Of a stretch of 64,000 bases of DNA, positions 10,090 through 24,200 are shown piece after piece. This stretch comes from Spirodela intermedia (Eukaryota > Streptophyta > Magnoliopsida > Alismatales > Araceae): contig LR746281.1 of the NCBI GenBank assembly GCA_902729315.2, positions 3,780,501 to 3,844,500 on the forward strand. The letters are read 5' to 3'. Each line of letters begins with the position of its first letter. Position 1 is the first letter of the stretch. A program made the position numbers and the translations under genes. Below the pieces are notes generated by a model. The model saw nothing but the letters and a program-made list of their open reading frames with translations, was not told the origin of the DNA and ran no database searches.

Positions 10090-13000
10090 ATCTTTCCTAT
10101 TTGGTCTAACTATTTTTCTCTAATTTTTTTGAATTTTCCTATTTGCTACTTCAGCTTGCCCATTTGTTTGGAGATGATATGGAGTGGCTACTCTATGGTG
10201 TACTCCATTCTTTCTCAATAGTTCCCTGAAATGTTTATTTGTAAAATGTGTTCCTCCATCATTAATAATCACTCTAGGACATCCAAATCTCGAAAAAATA
10301 TTTTCCTGCACAAATTTCATCACGATTTTATGATCATTAGTTCTAGTAGGAATAGCTTCCACCCACTTTGACACATAATCTACATAATCAACAGCTACAC
10401 ATAATTCATATTTTTCAGCTGATGGGAAGGGACCTATGAAATCTATTCCCCATACATCAAAAATTTCGACTACCAACATGTTATTCATAGGCATTTCATC
10501 TTTTTTACTCATGTTATCTATAGACTGGTATGAAATACATGTTCTACTAAATTCTATAAAATCTCTAATGATTGTAGGCTAATAAAAACTACACTAAAAA
10601 ATTTTGTTGCTGTTTTTCGTCTAGAGAAATGTCCTCCACAGTTAGATGAATGACACATGTTAATAATGCTATGATATTCTTCTTCAAGAACACATCTCCT
10701 TGAAATTTGATCATTGTCCAAGTAATATAACTTAGGATCCTGCCAAAAATAATTTCTAATCTTAGAAAAGAAATGATGTTTTCTGTTCTTATCCCATTGT
10801 TCTAGAATTTTTCTAGAAACTAGAAAATTAACAATATGTGCATACCATGGTGATGGTTAATGTTGAGCTGCCATCAATTGTTCATCTAGAAATGTATCTT
10901 GTAAAGGTATTGCATTTACTCTTGTATCACTTAATCTAGAAAGATGGTCAGCAACAACATTCTCAAAACCTTGTTTATCTTTTATTTCTAAGTTAAATTC
11001 ATGCAACAATAAAATCCATCTTAATAAACGTAGTTTTGTATCTTTCTTATTTAATAGATATTTTAATGCTACATAATCAGTATAAATAATAATTTGAACT
11101 CCCAAAATATATGATCTAAACCTTTCTAACAAAAATACTATAGCTAACAACTCTTTTTCAGTCGTGGTATAATTTAATTAAGCATCGGATATAGTTTTAC
11201 TAGCATATGAAATTACTATGGGTTTTGACTCTTTTGTTTGTCCTAGAACGGCCCCTATTGCATAATTCGATGGATCAGACATTATTTTAAAGGAAAAAGA
11301 CCAATCAGAATCTTGTAATATGGGTGTCTCAATAAGTAATCTTTTTATTTCAGAAAAAGACTCAAAACATTTCTCATCAAAATTAAAAGGCACATTTTTA
11401 GATAATAACATGGTGAGAAGTTTAGAAAGTTTCAAAAAATCTTGAATAAATTCTCTATAATAACCTGTATGACCCAATATAATGTGTGATGCATTATATT
11501 AGACGTTTCATTTTAGATCTAATATTAATTTTTGCTCTATCCACCTCTAAACCCCTTTCACTCACAATATGACCCAACACAACTCTCTCTAACCATAAAA
11601 TGTGATTTCTCCCAACTCGAAATTATTTTTTTCTCTATACATTTCTCAAGTACATGTTGTAAATGATTTAAGCATTCACCAAATGATTCACCAAAAACAA
11701 AAAAATCATCCATAAAAATTTCTATGTATTTTCCAGTCATATTAGAAAAAATAGATAGTATACATCTTTGAAATGTGGCTGGAGCATTACATAGACTAAA
11801 AGGCATGTGTTTAAAAGCAAAAGTAACAAATGAACAAGTGAAAGTTATTTTTTCTTAATCTAAAGGGTTTATATATATTTGATTATAACTACAGTATCTA
11901 CTTAGAAAACAAAAAAAGTTTTTTCCAACTAATTTTTCTAGAATTTGATCAATAAATGATAAGAGAAAATGATCTTTCCTAGTAATTAAATTTAATTTTC
12001 TATAATTAATACAAACCCTCCAACTAATAGTTAATCTTATTTATATTTCATCTCAATTTTCATTTTTTAAAACTATGATCCTTGATTTTTTTGTCACCAC
12101 TTGTGTAGGACCAACCCATTTGCTATTTGAAATATGATAAATAATATTAGTAGCCAGCCACTTTAATTTTTTTTTGTATAATTTCCATCATGTTAGGATT
12201 TAATCTTCATTGTGGTTCCCTACTAGTTCTAGCCCCCACCTCTAGATATATATTATGCATGCATACACTCATATCAATGTCCCTTAGATCGTCCATTTTC
12301 CAGCCCATAGCTTTCTTTTTTTTTCGAAGTACATCTAATAATTCCTCTTCCTATTCATCACTCAAATCAGCTACAATAATAATAAAAACTGAATTATTTT
12401 TCTCCAAAAATACATATTTTAAACTAGAGGGAAGAGGTTTCAACTCTAAATTTAGATGATCTTCCTCTTTCTTTTCTCTCAAATTTATATTCTCTATTTC
12501 CTCTAATTCTTCCAGCACATAGTCATCAATAACATCTAGATCATCAAAATCATCTAGAAGATCTATGGTATGACAATCATATATTTGAGATTTCTTAAGA
12601 TCATTTGATACCTCAAAAATTTTAATTTCTACTGATTGATCTCCACATGAAATTTTTGCAATCCTTCTAGGAAAATCAATATTCATTTTTTCTGTATGTA
12701 AAAATGGTCTCCATAGGATGATTGGTGTATCATAAACTATCCATTAAAATCCATTTCTAGTACTACAAAAATCAGCCAGAAATTTACACCCTTTAACTAT
12801 CACTATCACATTTTCTAAAATACCTTTAGGATGTTTTATGAATACGTCAGCAAATTGTAAGGTAATATTAGAAGCTTTAAGGAAAGTAGTATTAAATTTA
12901 TCATAAATACTTGTAGGTAATAAATTAATACTAGCACTAGTGTCAAGTAATGCATTCTGAAAAATAGATCCACCAATATCACACGAAATTAAAAGGGCAC

Positions 13001-14828
13001 TCGTATCTCTCAATTTATATGGTAATTGATTTAATAATAAAGTACTAGTATGCATAGATAATTTTTCTACTCTAGGTGCCCTTTTTGGTGTACACATTTC
13101 TTTCAAAACTCTAGTATATTCAGGAATATGTTCAATGATAGTGAGTAAAGGAAGACTAATTTGCACATCTTGTAATTTTTTTTTATTTCTTCATTGTGTT
13201 CTTTTTTCTTTGTCTAGGCTCTAGAGTTTTAGGAAATGGAATGGTTGTCCTCTTTTTTGAAATTTCCTTGGTAAAATCTATAAAATCCTCTTCTACTCTT
13301 ATTTGATTTTGTTTTAGGTTGTCTACATTTTCCTTTTCTTCTAATGTTTGGGGATAAAGATTAGGTAAGATCTTACCAATCCTTAATGCATTCACTGTCC
13401 TAACATTTTCATTTCATAGGTTTTTTCTTAGATTCATGCTTCTAGACTCCCCTTATTGAAATCTTATTGTTGGGTACTTCCTTGGATTTTCTATGGGCTG
13501 ACTAGGTAGTTGTCCCTCTTTTCTCTTATTCTCAAGAGCCTCTATAATTTGTTTCTATTGCAGCATCATTTGATTCATAGTTTGTTGCATCATTTGGCTC
13601 ATTTGCGGCATCATTTTCATAGTATCAGGTTGGGTTTGAGAATGCTGATTTTTCTGAAATTTATTTTCTTATTTTAGATGAAATTCAGAATTTGAATTGA
13701 GTCAGTGTGTTTGGATTTTGAATCTTATTTGGGTATCTCCATGAAAATTATTCCTCTAATTAAGATTATAAGAATTTGAAAAAGGTTTTCTATTTCTATT
13801 AAAACTATGAGCTACTTACATTTGTTCTTGCATAGTGTGAAATGATTGATCTAAATTATAACATTGAAATTCAGAATAATCATTTTCACCATACATAGGA
13901 TATGTACTATTTGAATTAAATTGAGGGTTAAGAGGCTTTCTAATATTGTCAATAAGTAAATCAAGCTTTGATAATATTTAATTAATCTGATTAACCTCAT
14001 TTCTAAATTTAGAATCATCATCATGATGCAATTCATAATTTTCTCTCTTCTTATCCCTATCATATAACTCAAAAGAGGCTTGATCTCTAGAATTTTCACT
14101 TAAATTATCATAAAGACTATAAATCTCATCAGGGGTTTTCTCTATAAAAGCTCCTCCACATATAGTATTAATTATATTTCTATGTTGTTCTAATAATCCA
14201 TCATAAAAAATTCTATTGAGCTACCACTTGAGTATAGCATGATGAGGAAGGACACTTTCTAAGTAAATCTTTGAATTTTTTCCATGTCTCATGCAAAGTT
14301 TCTCCTAATCTTTGAGAAAAACTTTATATATATTTTCTCATATTTTGAATTTTTTTAAAGGGATAAAATTTTCAAAGAAAAGCCTGTTCTATGTCTTTCT
14401 AGTTAGTTAATTCTCTATCTAATGTGGATAGCCAATGACTAGCTTTGTCCCTAAGTGTATGAGGAAATAATTTCATCTTAATAATTTCTAGTGTAACGAG
14501 GAAGACTAACTACATCACAGACCATATGAAAATTTTCTAAGTGCTGATGAGGTTCCTCTAAAGGCAATCCATGAAAATTAGGGAGCATTTGAAAAATTTC
14601 TGAATTTATTTCGAATTTAACAGTGGGTGCTAATAGGACTCTAATATTAGATGCTCTTTGAAATAAATTAGGGTTATAATAATTTTTCATGGCCATAGGA
14701 TTGTTCTCAATTTGACATGTACTTCCTTTAGGATCTATCAAAATTAATTTTTCCTTCGAGTTTTTAGTTTTGAATGAAATAATGAAAGGATTTTCTAGCC
14801 TTGGATGTAAGGATCTTCTACCATGCAT
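10090..14828 (-). pseudogene. R1 gag-pol remnant (integrase core to Gag)
   Basis: Decayed Athila-type gag-pol read from 14828 down to 10090, colinear with A1. Gag is at about 14828-13400, with the M/Q-rich segment near 13600. Protease is near 12750-13170; its active site reads DTSA where intact copies have DTGA. Reverse transcriptase lies near 12100-11560 and still shows FMDD. RNase H is at about 11480-10860 and the integrase core at about 10510-10120, where GIDF, NDGG and GQAEVAN remain. Stops and frameshifts split it into at least ten open pieces. It continues at 8452-7916 beyond the solo LTR. No function is expected. Confidence 0.93.
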
Positions 14829-15046
14829 AAAAAAAACCATTAAATTCGAGGAAAAAAGTTTAATAATTGTTACCCTCTTTTAGTATGCTCTAGTCCTTGC
14901 CTTGCTTCTCTTTGTTCTCTTTTTTTTTAAAAAAAATTAGCAAGAAGAAAATAAAACAAGAGTTAATTTTTTTTTGTGTACTCTAAGAGAAAAATAGAAA
15001 AATACTTAATATTATGCAATACATCCCCAGCAATGGCACCAAAATT
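14829..15046 (-). promoter_or_regulatory. R1 leader and decayed primer-binding site
   Basis: Untranslated leader between the R1 5' LTR and the gag start, containing a T/A-rich stretch. The primer-binding site at 15024-15041 (on + strand TCCCCAGCAATGGCACCA) differs from the A1 site (33727-33744) only by transitions. Confidence 0.82.
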
Positions 15047-15787
15047 TGACATGACTTAGTCATTGTATTGTAAATCATGCAAATTTAAGATTTATAAAAC
15101 TAGAAAATAAAATTTTTTGGATATTTAGAAGTATTTTTGAACAAATATATCAAGTATAATTCAATAAAATTTCCAAAAAAAGCGGTAATTTTCTAAGTTG
15201 ATCACAAGGATGTAATATAATATCTGATAATTATTCAGAAATTTTCTCAAAGAATACTATGTTTTATGAATTTTATACTAGAAAATAAAAAGGAAATATA
15301 TTTAAAATTTATGAAAAAGGAAAATAAGGATGCAAACGACAAGATGAAGTTAGCGTCTGATGACATAAATCAGGTGGAAATAGAGTTCCACCTAGTGATT
15401 ATTACGTAAGTGATTATAGATGATTTAATTAAGAAAATTAAGATCTATAAAAGTCAAAAGAATCATAGTGAAATAAAGTAAATCTTGGTAAATTTAAATC
15501 ACACAAATTATCACTAAATAAAGCAAAAATTAAGTTGAAAGTAGGAAAATAGAGTTCCGACATTACAATAGAGATGCATTGGTGATGCACCGGAATTCTG
15601 AGTGTTCAGAAGGATCGTCATGTAGTGTCCACAGCCTTGAAGGCTCTCTTTAGACAAGGACAATGTGGGCAATCTCTAGATCTCCTTGCGAAGTCTAGAG
15701 ATCAATGAAATGGGTCATCAAATCATCTCCAACACATCTAGTGGAGTGAAAAAATTGTAACTTTGCGGCTCTACAATAGTTGCCACT
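15047..15787 (-). repeat. R1 5' LTR, fragment 1
   Basis: Begins TGACATGACTTAG next to the decayed primer-binding site, so it is the inner end of the 5' LTR of R1. It is interrupted at the CTGTCACC block by a forward solo LTR. The remaining parts are 18970-19065, 20710-21272 and about 24662-24822. Confidence 0.85.
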
Positions 15788-18700
15788 TGATAAGTTTTCA
15801 TTATCATGAGTTAATAATTAGTAAATAATATAGTTTTAGCCTTAACTCTTGATAAATAGACTTATATTTATGTTAAAGTGTGAAAAGTGGTTTTCAGTTG
15901 ATTAATGTGAATTTTTAGGTAATTATGTGATTTTATATGAATTTATATGATGTTTATAGTATTGCTTTTGCAATAAATGAAGAAAAAGAAATAAAAAATA
16001 AAAATAAGACAAAACGAGGGGGACCCACTAATAAGTCTTTATTATCATGAGTTAATAATTAATAAATAATATATTTTTAGCCTTAACTCATGATAAATAG
16101 ACTTATATTTATGTTAAAGTGTGGAAAGTGGTTTTCAGTTGATTAATGTGAATTTTTGGATAATTATGTGATTTTACATGAATTTATATGATTTTTACAA
16201 TCTTACTTTTGAGATAAATGAAGAAAAAGAAATAAAAAATAAAAATAAGACAAAATGAGAGGGACCCGCAGGTAGGGGCTCAAGTGGCTTGTACTGATAG
16301 GGGCACATGTGCACCACTCCCCTTCCACGTCACCAGTGGCCAGCCAGTTGTGGGGTAAGGATGGGTCGTACACGTGCAAGAAAGGAACTTTGCTTAAAAA
16401 TGTAACATTACTATATATTTGCCCCAGAATTCAGCGTACAACCGATGTGGGACTAAACCCATCACCTTCCTCAGAAAAACAGGGCAACTGACATAGGTTC
16501 GAATCCTCTTAGAGCCAAAACTCATATTTTCATCTGATTATTGTAACTTTCCTATAGATTGCCGATGAAGGATTAAGCAACTAGAATTGCTGGATCATTA
16601 GTGAAAATCTCGTCAACGCAATTTGCAGAGCATTGTTACTAAAATTGCAGACTGATTCGCGATAAAAGGATCACGAATCTGTCGAGTAAATCATCTCTGA
16701 TTGATCGATGAGTAAGCCATCGTCGGGAAGAAGATGATCTGTCAGGAGATGAGTCACCACCTCCTAAGAGCGTACAAGATGCGATGAAAAGCCTCCTCTT
16801 GCTATGTGGACCTGAGGATGAAGCTCCCTAACACACACCCCACCTCCATCCAGCTCCTCTCCATCAAGTGACAGCCGCTAGAGAGCCACAAAGTTACTAT
16901 TTTTCTGCTTCGTCGGGTGATAGCTACCAAAGATAACTCGACGACCCATTTCATTAATCTTTAGACTTCATGAGAAGATCTAGAGATTGCCTACGTCATC
17001 TTTGTCCAAGGAGAGCCTTCAAGGCTGTGGACACTACATGGCGATCCTCTCGATGCTCAAGATTTTGATACATTGCCGACGCATTGTTGCCGCGATGCCA
17101 GAACTCTATTTTCCTACTTTCAACTTACTTTACACTTCATTTAGTGATAATCTTTGTGATTTTAATTTACTAAAATATACTTTGTTCTATTATGATTCTT
17201 CTATCTTTTACAGATCTTAATTTGATTAATTAAATTATTTGTAATTGTTTACATAAGAATCGTCGGGCAAAACTCTATTTCTGAATTTTAAATATGTTTC
17301 CTTTTTATTTCCTAGTATAAAATTCAGAAAAAATTATATTCATTGAGAACAACTCTAAATAATTACCAAATATTATATTACATCCCTGTGATCTACTTGG
17401 AAAATTACTATTATTTTTGGAAGTTTTATGGAATTATAATTGATATATTTATTCAGAAATACTTCTAAATATCTAAAAATTAATATTTTCTAGTTTTATA
17501 AATTTTAGATTTGCATGATTTAATATACAACGACTGAGTCACGTCACCCGCCAGCTAGCTGGGCCTGCAAGTGGGTCAGAAGCTTAGTCGGGGAGTAGCC
17601 GCGAGCAAGGCCTCGAGCAGCTTGGACTGATAGGGGCACATGTGCGCCACTCCCCTTCCACGTCACTAGTGGCCAGCTGGTTGTGGGGCATGGAGTGGTT
17701 GTACACGTGAGAGAAGAGACTTTATTGAAAAATCTAACATTAGTATATATTTGCTCAAAGAATTGACGTAGAATCAATGTGGGACTAAACCCACCCCACA
17801 CTTTTCTCAGAAGGGGGCGGGGCAACTAGTGTGGGTTCGATTCTTCCTAGAGTCAAAAGTCACATATTTTTATTTAAGTATTGTGACTTTCCTGCAGATC
17901 GTCGGTGAAGGATTAAGCAATGAGAATCACTAGATCATCGGCGAAAATCTCATCAACGCGATTCGCAGAGCATTGCTACTAAAATTGCTGAATGATTCAC
18001 AATAAAAAGATCGTGAATCCATCAAGTAAATCATCTCTGATTGATCGACGAACAACCTGTCATTGGGAAGAGGACAATCCGTCAAGAGACGAGTCGCCAC
18101 CTCTTGAAAGTGTACCAAATGCGATGAAGAGCCTCCTCTTATTGTGCGGACCTGAGGATGAAGCTCCTTGACACGCGTCCCACCTCCATCCAGCTCTTCT
18201 CCGTCAGGTGACAGCTGCCAGAGAGCTGCAAAGTCGTCATTTTTCTGCTCCGCCGAGTGACAGCCGTCGGAGATGATTCGATGACCCATTTCATTAATCT
18301 CTAGACTTCGCAAGGAGATTTAGAGATTGCCTACGTCGTCTTTGTCCGAGGAGAGCCTTTGAGGCTATAGACAATGCACGACGATCCTCCCAAATGCTCA
18401 GGATTTTGGTGCATTGCCGACGCATTGCCACCGCATTGCCGCTGCAATGCTAGAACTCTACTTTCCTACTTTCAACTTACTTTACGCTTCATTTAGTGAT
18501 AATCTTTGTGATTTTAATTTACCAAAATATACTTTGTTCTATTATGATTCTTCTAGCTTTTACAGATCTTAATTTGATTAATTAAATTATATGTAATCAC
18601 TTACGCAAGAATCACTGAGCAGAACTTTGTTTCTGCCTGATCCGCGTTCATTGGGCATTGACGTCATCTTGACATCTGCACCCTTATTTTCCTTTTTTGT

Positions 18701-18964
18701 GAATTTTAAATATATTTCCTTTTCATTTCCTAGTATAAAATTCATAGAAAATCATATTCATTGAGAAAAAATCTGAATAATTATCAGATATTATATTACA
18801 TCCTTGTGATCGATATAAAAAATTACTGTTATTTTTGAAAGTTTTATGAAATTATAATTGATATATTTATTCAAAAATACTTCTATATATCTGAAAATTT
18901 ATATTTTCTAGTTTTATAAATTTTAGATTTATGTGATTTAATATACAACGATTGAGTCACATTA
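15788..18964 (+). mobile_element. Solo LTR (+), interrupted by a second forward solo LTR
   Basis: Two parts, 15788-16028 and 17552-18964, about 1654 bp joined. The flanks CCACT (15783-15787) and TCACT (18965-18969) differ by one C/T change, so they are read as a target-site duplication. The R1 LTR continues in register on both sides. Strong CpG decay. Confidence 0.85.
16029..17546 (+). mobile_element. Solo LTR (+), nested
   Basis: A 1518-bp forward LTR. Its first bases are TAATAAGTC (the TG terminus has mutated to TA) and its last are GTCACGTCA. The flanks CCCAC (16024-16028) and CCCGC (17547-17551) differ by one transition. The outer LTR continues exactly across the gap (GGGGGACC then CCAGC...). 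Confidence 0.85.
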
Positions 18965-18969
18965 TCACT

Positions 18970-19065
18970 CAATGGAGAGGAGCTGGATGGAGGTGGGGCG
19001 CATGCTAGGGAGCTTCATCCTCAAGTTTGTGCAGCAAGACGAGGCTCTTTACCACATCCGGTATG
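18970..19065 (-). repeat. R1 5' LTR, fragment 2
   Basis: A piece of the CpG-rich core (GGAGAGGAGCTGGATGG onward) between two nested solo LTRs. It joins 15787 upstream and 20710 downstream without loss. 19061-19065 (GTATG) is the left duplicate of the next insertion. Confidence 0.8.
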
Positions 19066-20704
19066 TGACGTGACTCAGTTGTTGTATGTTAAATCATGCA
19101 AATATAAAATTTATAAAACTAGAAAATACGAATTTTCGGATATTTAGAAGTATTTCAAAATAAATATATCAATTATAATTCAATAAAAATTCCAAAAATA
19201 GCAGTAATTTTCCAGGTTGATCACAGGGATGTAATATAATATCTGGTAATTATTCAGAATTTTTCTCAATGAATACGATTTTCTTACGAATTTTATACTA
19301 GGAAATAAAAAGGAAATATATTTAAAATTCACGAAAAAAAAGGAAATAAGGGTTCAGGCATCAGAATGACATCAGTGCTCGGCGAACGCGAATCAGGCGG
19401 AAACAGAGTTCCGCCCGGTGATTCTTACGTAAGCGATTACAGACGACTTAATTAATCAAATTAAGATCTGTAAAAGCTGGAAGAATCGTAATTGAACGAA
19501 GTATAGTTTGGTAAATTAAAATCACACAAAGTATCACTAAATAAAGCGTAAATTAAATTGAAAGCAGGAAAACAGAGTTCTGGCGTCGCGACGGCGATGC
19601 GTCGGCAATGCACCGGAATCTTGAGCATTTGGGAGGATCGTCGTGCAGTGTCCACGGCCTCGAAGGCTCTCCTTGGACAATGATGATGTGGGCAATCTCT
19701 AGATCTTCTCGCGAAGTCTAGAGATTAATGAAGTGGGTCGTCGAATTGTCTCCGGCGGCTGTCACCCGGTGGAGTGGAAAAACGACGACTTTGCGGCTCT
19801 CCGGCGGCTGTCACCCGACGGAGAGGAGCTGGATGGAGATGGGGCGCGTGTTAGGGAGCTTCATCCTCAAGTCCGCGCAACAAGAGGAGGCTCTTCATCG
19901 CATCTGGTATGCTCTCAGGAGGTGGCGACTGGTCTCCTAGTGGATCATCCTCTTCTCGACGACGGCTTGTTCATCGATCAATCGGTGATGATTTACTCGA
20001 TGGATTCACGATCCTTTTATCGCGAATCGTTCAGCAATTTTAGTAGCAATGCTCCGCAAATCGCGTTGACAAGATTTTCGTCGATGATCCAGCGATTCTC
20101 ATTGCTTAATCTTTCACTGGCGATCTGCAGGAAAGTCGCGATAATCAAATAAAAATATATGAATTTTGACTCTGGAAGGATTCGAACCCGCGTCGGTCAC
20201 CCGCCTCTTCTGAGGAAGGTGTGGCGGGGGTTTAGTCCCACATCGGTTGTACACCGATTTTTCGGGCGAATATATAGTAATGTTAGCTTTGTGAGCAAAG
20301 TCCCTTCTCTCGCGTGTATGACCACTCCTTGCCCCACAGCCAGCTGGCCACCGGTGACGTGGAAGGGGAGTGGTGTACGCGTGCCAGTCGGTCCCCAAGC
20401 CAAGCCGCTTGAGCCCCTGCTCGCGGTTTACTCCCTGACTGCGCTTCCGACCCGCTTGCGGGCACGGCTGGCCGACAGGTCCCCCCATTTTTGCAATATT
20501 TTTATTTTTATTTCTTGTTCTTCATTTATCTCAAAAGTAAGACTGTAAAAATTGTATAAAATCACATAATTACCCAAAAATTCACGTTAATCAATTGAAA
20601 ACCAAAAATCATTCTTTAACACAAATATAAGTCTATTTATCATGAGTTAAGGCTAAAACTATATTATTTACTAATTATTAACTCATGATAATGAAGACTT
20701 ATCA
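19066..20704 (-). mobile_element. Solo LTR (-)
   Basis: A complete 1639-bp reverse LTR, from TGACGTGACTC to GACTTATCA. The flanks GTATG (19061-19065) and ATATG (20705-20709) differ by one transition. It keeps the antisense USE (20235-20245) and TATA (from 20270). The surrounding R1 LTR continues in register. Confidence 0.9.
20235..20277 (+). promoter_or_regulatory. Antisense snRNA-type promoter motif pair (USE + TATA)
   Basis: GTCCCACATCG at 20235-20245, then 24 bp, then ATATATAG at 20270-20277. Downstream is a GC-rich segment to about 20490 and T-runs near 20498-20512. Confidence 0.5.
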
Positions 20705-20709
20705 ATATG

Positions 20710-21272
20710 CTTTCAAGAGGTGGTGACTCGTCTCCTAGTGGATTGTCCTCCTCCTGATGACAGCTTATTTGTTGATCAATTAGAGATGCTTTACTCGATG
20801 CATTCACAATCCTTTTATCCCAAATCATTCAGTAATTTTAGTAATAATACCATGCGAATCGTATTGATGAGATTTTCACCAATGATCCAATGATTCTGGT
20901 TACTTAATTATTCACCAGCGATCTGTAAGAAAGTTACGATAATCAAATAAACATATTGAGTTTTGGCTCTGAGAGGATTCGAACCTGCGCCAGTTGCCCA
21001 CCCCATTCAAGGGAAGGTGTGACGTGGGTTTAGTCTCACATTGCTTGTGCACCAAAGTTTTGAATGAATATATAGTAATGTTATATTTGAAAGCAAAGTC
21101 TCTTCTCTTGCATGTACGACCACTCCTTGCCTCACAGCTGGCTAGCCACTGGTGACGTGGAAGGGGAATGGCACACACGTGCCCCTATCGATTCCAAGCT
21201 GCTCGAGCCCTTGCTCACGGCTACTCCCAGACTGAGCTTCCGACCCACTTGTAGGCCTGGCTAGTCAGTAGG
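20710..21272 (-). repeat. R1 5' LTR, fragment 3
   Basis: Continues the reverse LTR from the GAGGTGG block through the GGATTCGAACC block to the polypyrimidine side of U3. It is interrupted at 21273 by a forward LTR. Decayed, with several indels. Confidence 0.82.
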
Positions 21273-24200
21273 TGATAAGTCTTCATTATCATGAGTTAAT
21301 AATTAAGTAAATAATATAGTTTTAGCCTTAACTTATGATAAATAGACTTATATTTGTGTTAAAGTGTGAAAATTGGTTTTTAGTTTATTAATATGAATTT
21401 TTGGGTAATTATGTGATTTTATATGATTTTTACAGTCTTACTTTTGAGATAAATGAAGTAAAAGAAATTAAAATAAAAATATAGCAAAATGGGGGGACCT
21501 GCTGGCCAGCCGGGCCCGCAAGCAAGTCGGAAGTGCAGTCGAGGAGTAGCCACAAGCAAGGGCTTGAGCGGTGTGACCGATTGGGACACATATGTGCCAC
21601 TCCCCTTCCACGTCATTGGTGGCCAACTGGCTATGGGACAAGGAATGGTCGTACACGCGAGAGAAGGAACTTTGCTTAGAAATGTAACATTATTATATAT
21701 TCGCCCGAAAAATCAGCACACAACCAATGTGGGACTAAACCCGCATCACACCTTCCTCAGAAGCGGCGGACAACCGGCACAAGTTTGAATCCTCCTAGAG
21801 TCAAAAGTCATATATTTTTATCTGATTATCGCGACTTTCTTGCAGATCGCTAGTGAAAGATTAAGCAAAGAGAATTGTTGGATCATCGGTGAGTCTTGTC
21901 AACGTGATTTGCAGAGTATTGCTACTAAAATTGTTGAATGATTTGTGATAAAAGAATCGCGAATCCATTGAGTAAATAATCTCCGATTGATCGATGAACA
22001 AGCCGTTGTCGAGAAGAAGACGATCTGCTGGGAGATGAGTCGCCACCTCCTGAGAGCGTACCAGATGCGATGAAGAGCCTCCTTGATAAGTCTTCATTAT
22101 CATGAGTTAATAATTAGTAAATAATATATTTTTAGCCTTAACTCATGATAAATAGACTTATATTTGTGTTAAAGCATGAAAAGTGGTTTTCAATTGATTA
22201 ACGTGAATTTTTGGGTAATTATGTGATTTTATATGATTTTTACAGTCTTAGTTTTGAGATAAAACGAAGAACAAGAAATAAAAATAAAAATATTGCAAAA
22301 TGAGGGGATCCGCCGGCCAGCCGGGCCCGCAAGCGGGTCGGAAGCGCAGTCGGGGAGTATCCGCGAGCAGGGGCTCGAGCAGCTTGCTTGGATCGATAGG
22401 GGCACGTGTGCGCCACTCCCCTTCCACGTCACCGGTGGTCAGCCGGCTGTGGGGCAAGGAGTGGTCGTACACGCGAGAGGACTTTGCCTAGAAAGCTAAC
22501 TTTACTATATATTTGCCCGAATAATCCGCGTACAACCGATGTGGGACTAAACCTTCAGGGGCGGGCGACCGCCACAGGTTCGAATCCTCCCAAAGTCAAA
22601 ATTCATATATTTTTAACTGATTATCGCGACTTTCCTGCACATCGCCAGTGAAGGATTAAGTAACCGGAATCGCTGGATCATCGGCGAAAATCTCGTCAAC
22701 GCGATTCGCGGAGCATTGCTACTAAAATTTCTGAACGATTCGCGATAAAAGGATCGCAATCCATCGAGTAAATCATCTCCGATTGATCGACGAACAAGCC
22801 GTCGTCGGGAAGAGGACGATCCGCCGGGAGACCAGTCGCCACCTCTTGAGAGCGTACCAGATGCGATGAAGAGCCTCCTCTTGCTGCGCGGACCTGAGGA
22901 TGAAGCTCCCTAACATGCGCCTCACCTCCATCCAGCCCCTCTCCGTCGGGTGACAGCCGCCGGAGAGCCGCAAAGTCGCCATTTTTTCGCTCCGCCGGGT
23001 GACAGCCGCCGGAGACGATTCGACGACCCACTTCATTGGTCTCTAGACTTCGCGAGAAGATCTAGAGATTGCCCACGTCGTCTTTGTCCAAGGAGAGCCT
23101 TCGAGGCCGTGGACACTGCACGACGACCCTCCCGAACGCTCAGGATTCCGGTGCATCGCCGACGCGTCGCCGTCGCGACGCCGGAACTCTGTTTTCCTGC
23201 TTTATCTAGAGATTGCCCACGTCGTCTTTGTCCAAGGAGAGCCTTCGAGGTCGTGGACACTGCACGACGATCCTCCCGAACGCTCAGGATTCCGGTGCAT
23301 CGCCGACGCATCGCCGTCGCGACGTCGGAACTCTGTTTTCCTGCTTTCAATTTAATTTACGCTTCATTTAGTGATACTTTGTTGATTTTTATTTACCAAA
23401 CTATACTTCGTTCAACTACGATTCTTCCGGCTTTTACAGATCTTAATTTGATTAATTGAGTCGTCTATAATCGCCTACGTAAGAATCGCCGGGCGGAACT
23501 CTGTTTCCGCCTGATTCGCGTTCGCCGGGCGCTGACGTCATCCTGACGTCCGCACCCTTATTTCCTTTTCTTTTTGTGAATTTTAAATATATTTCCTTTT
23601 TATTTCCTAGTATAAAATTCGTAAGAAAATCGTACTCATTGAGAAAAATTCTGAATAATTACCAGATATTATATTACATCCCTGTGATCGACTTGGAAAA
23701 TTACCACTATTTTTGGGATTTGTATTGAATTATAATTGATATATTTATTTTGAAATACTTCTAAATATCTGAAAATTCGTATTTTCTAGTTTTATAAATT
23801 TTAAATTTGCGTGATTTAATATACAACGACTGAGTCACGTCACTCCTCTTGCTGCGAAGACCTGAGGATGAAGCTCCCTGACATGCACCCCACCTCCATC
23901 CAACTCCTCTCTGTCGGGTGACAGTCGCCGAAGAGCCACAAAGTTGCCATTTTTCCACTCTGTCAGGTGACAGCCGCCGAAGACGACTCGATGACCCATT
24001 TCATTAATCTCTAGACTATGCGAGAAGATCTAGAGATTACCCACGTCGTCTTTGTCCAAGGAGAGCCTTCAAGGCCATAGACACTATATGACGATCCTCC
24101 CAGACGCTCAGGATTCTAGTGCATTGCCGACGCATCACTGTCACGACACCGAAACTCTATTTTCTTGCTTTCAATTTACTTTACACTTCATTTAGTGATA

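Noticed and set aside
22696-23459. Long overlapping frames on both strands of the LTR core (87, 111, 105 and 169 residues), seen in many LTR copies
   Set aside because: Several frames on both strands are open together, as expected in a CpG-rich, stop-poor core. Differences between copies do not favour one frame, and stops appear as CpGs decay. Treated as non-coding.
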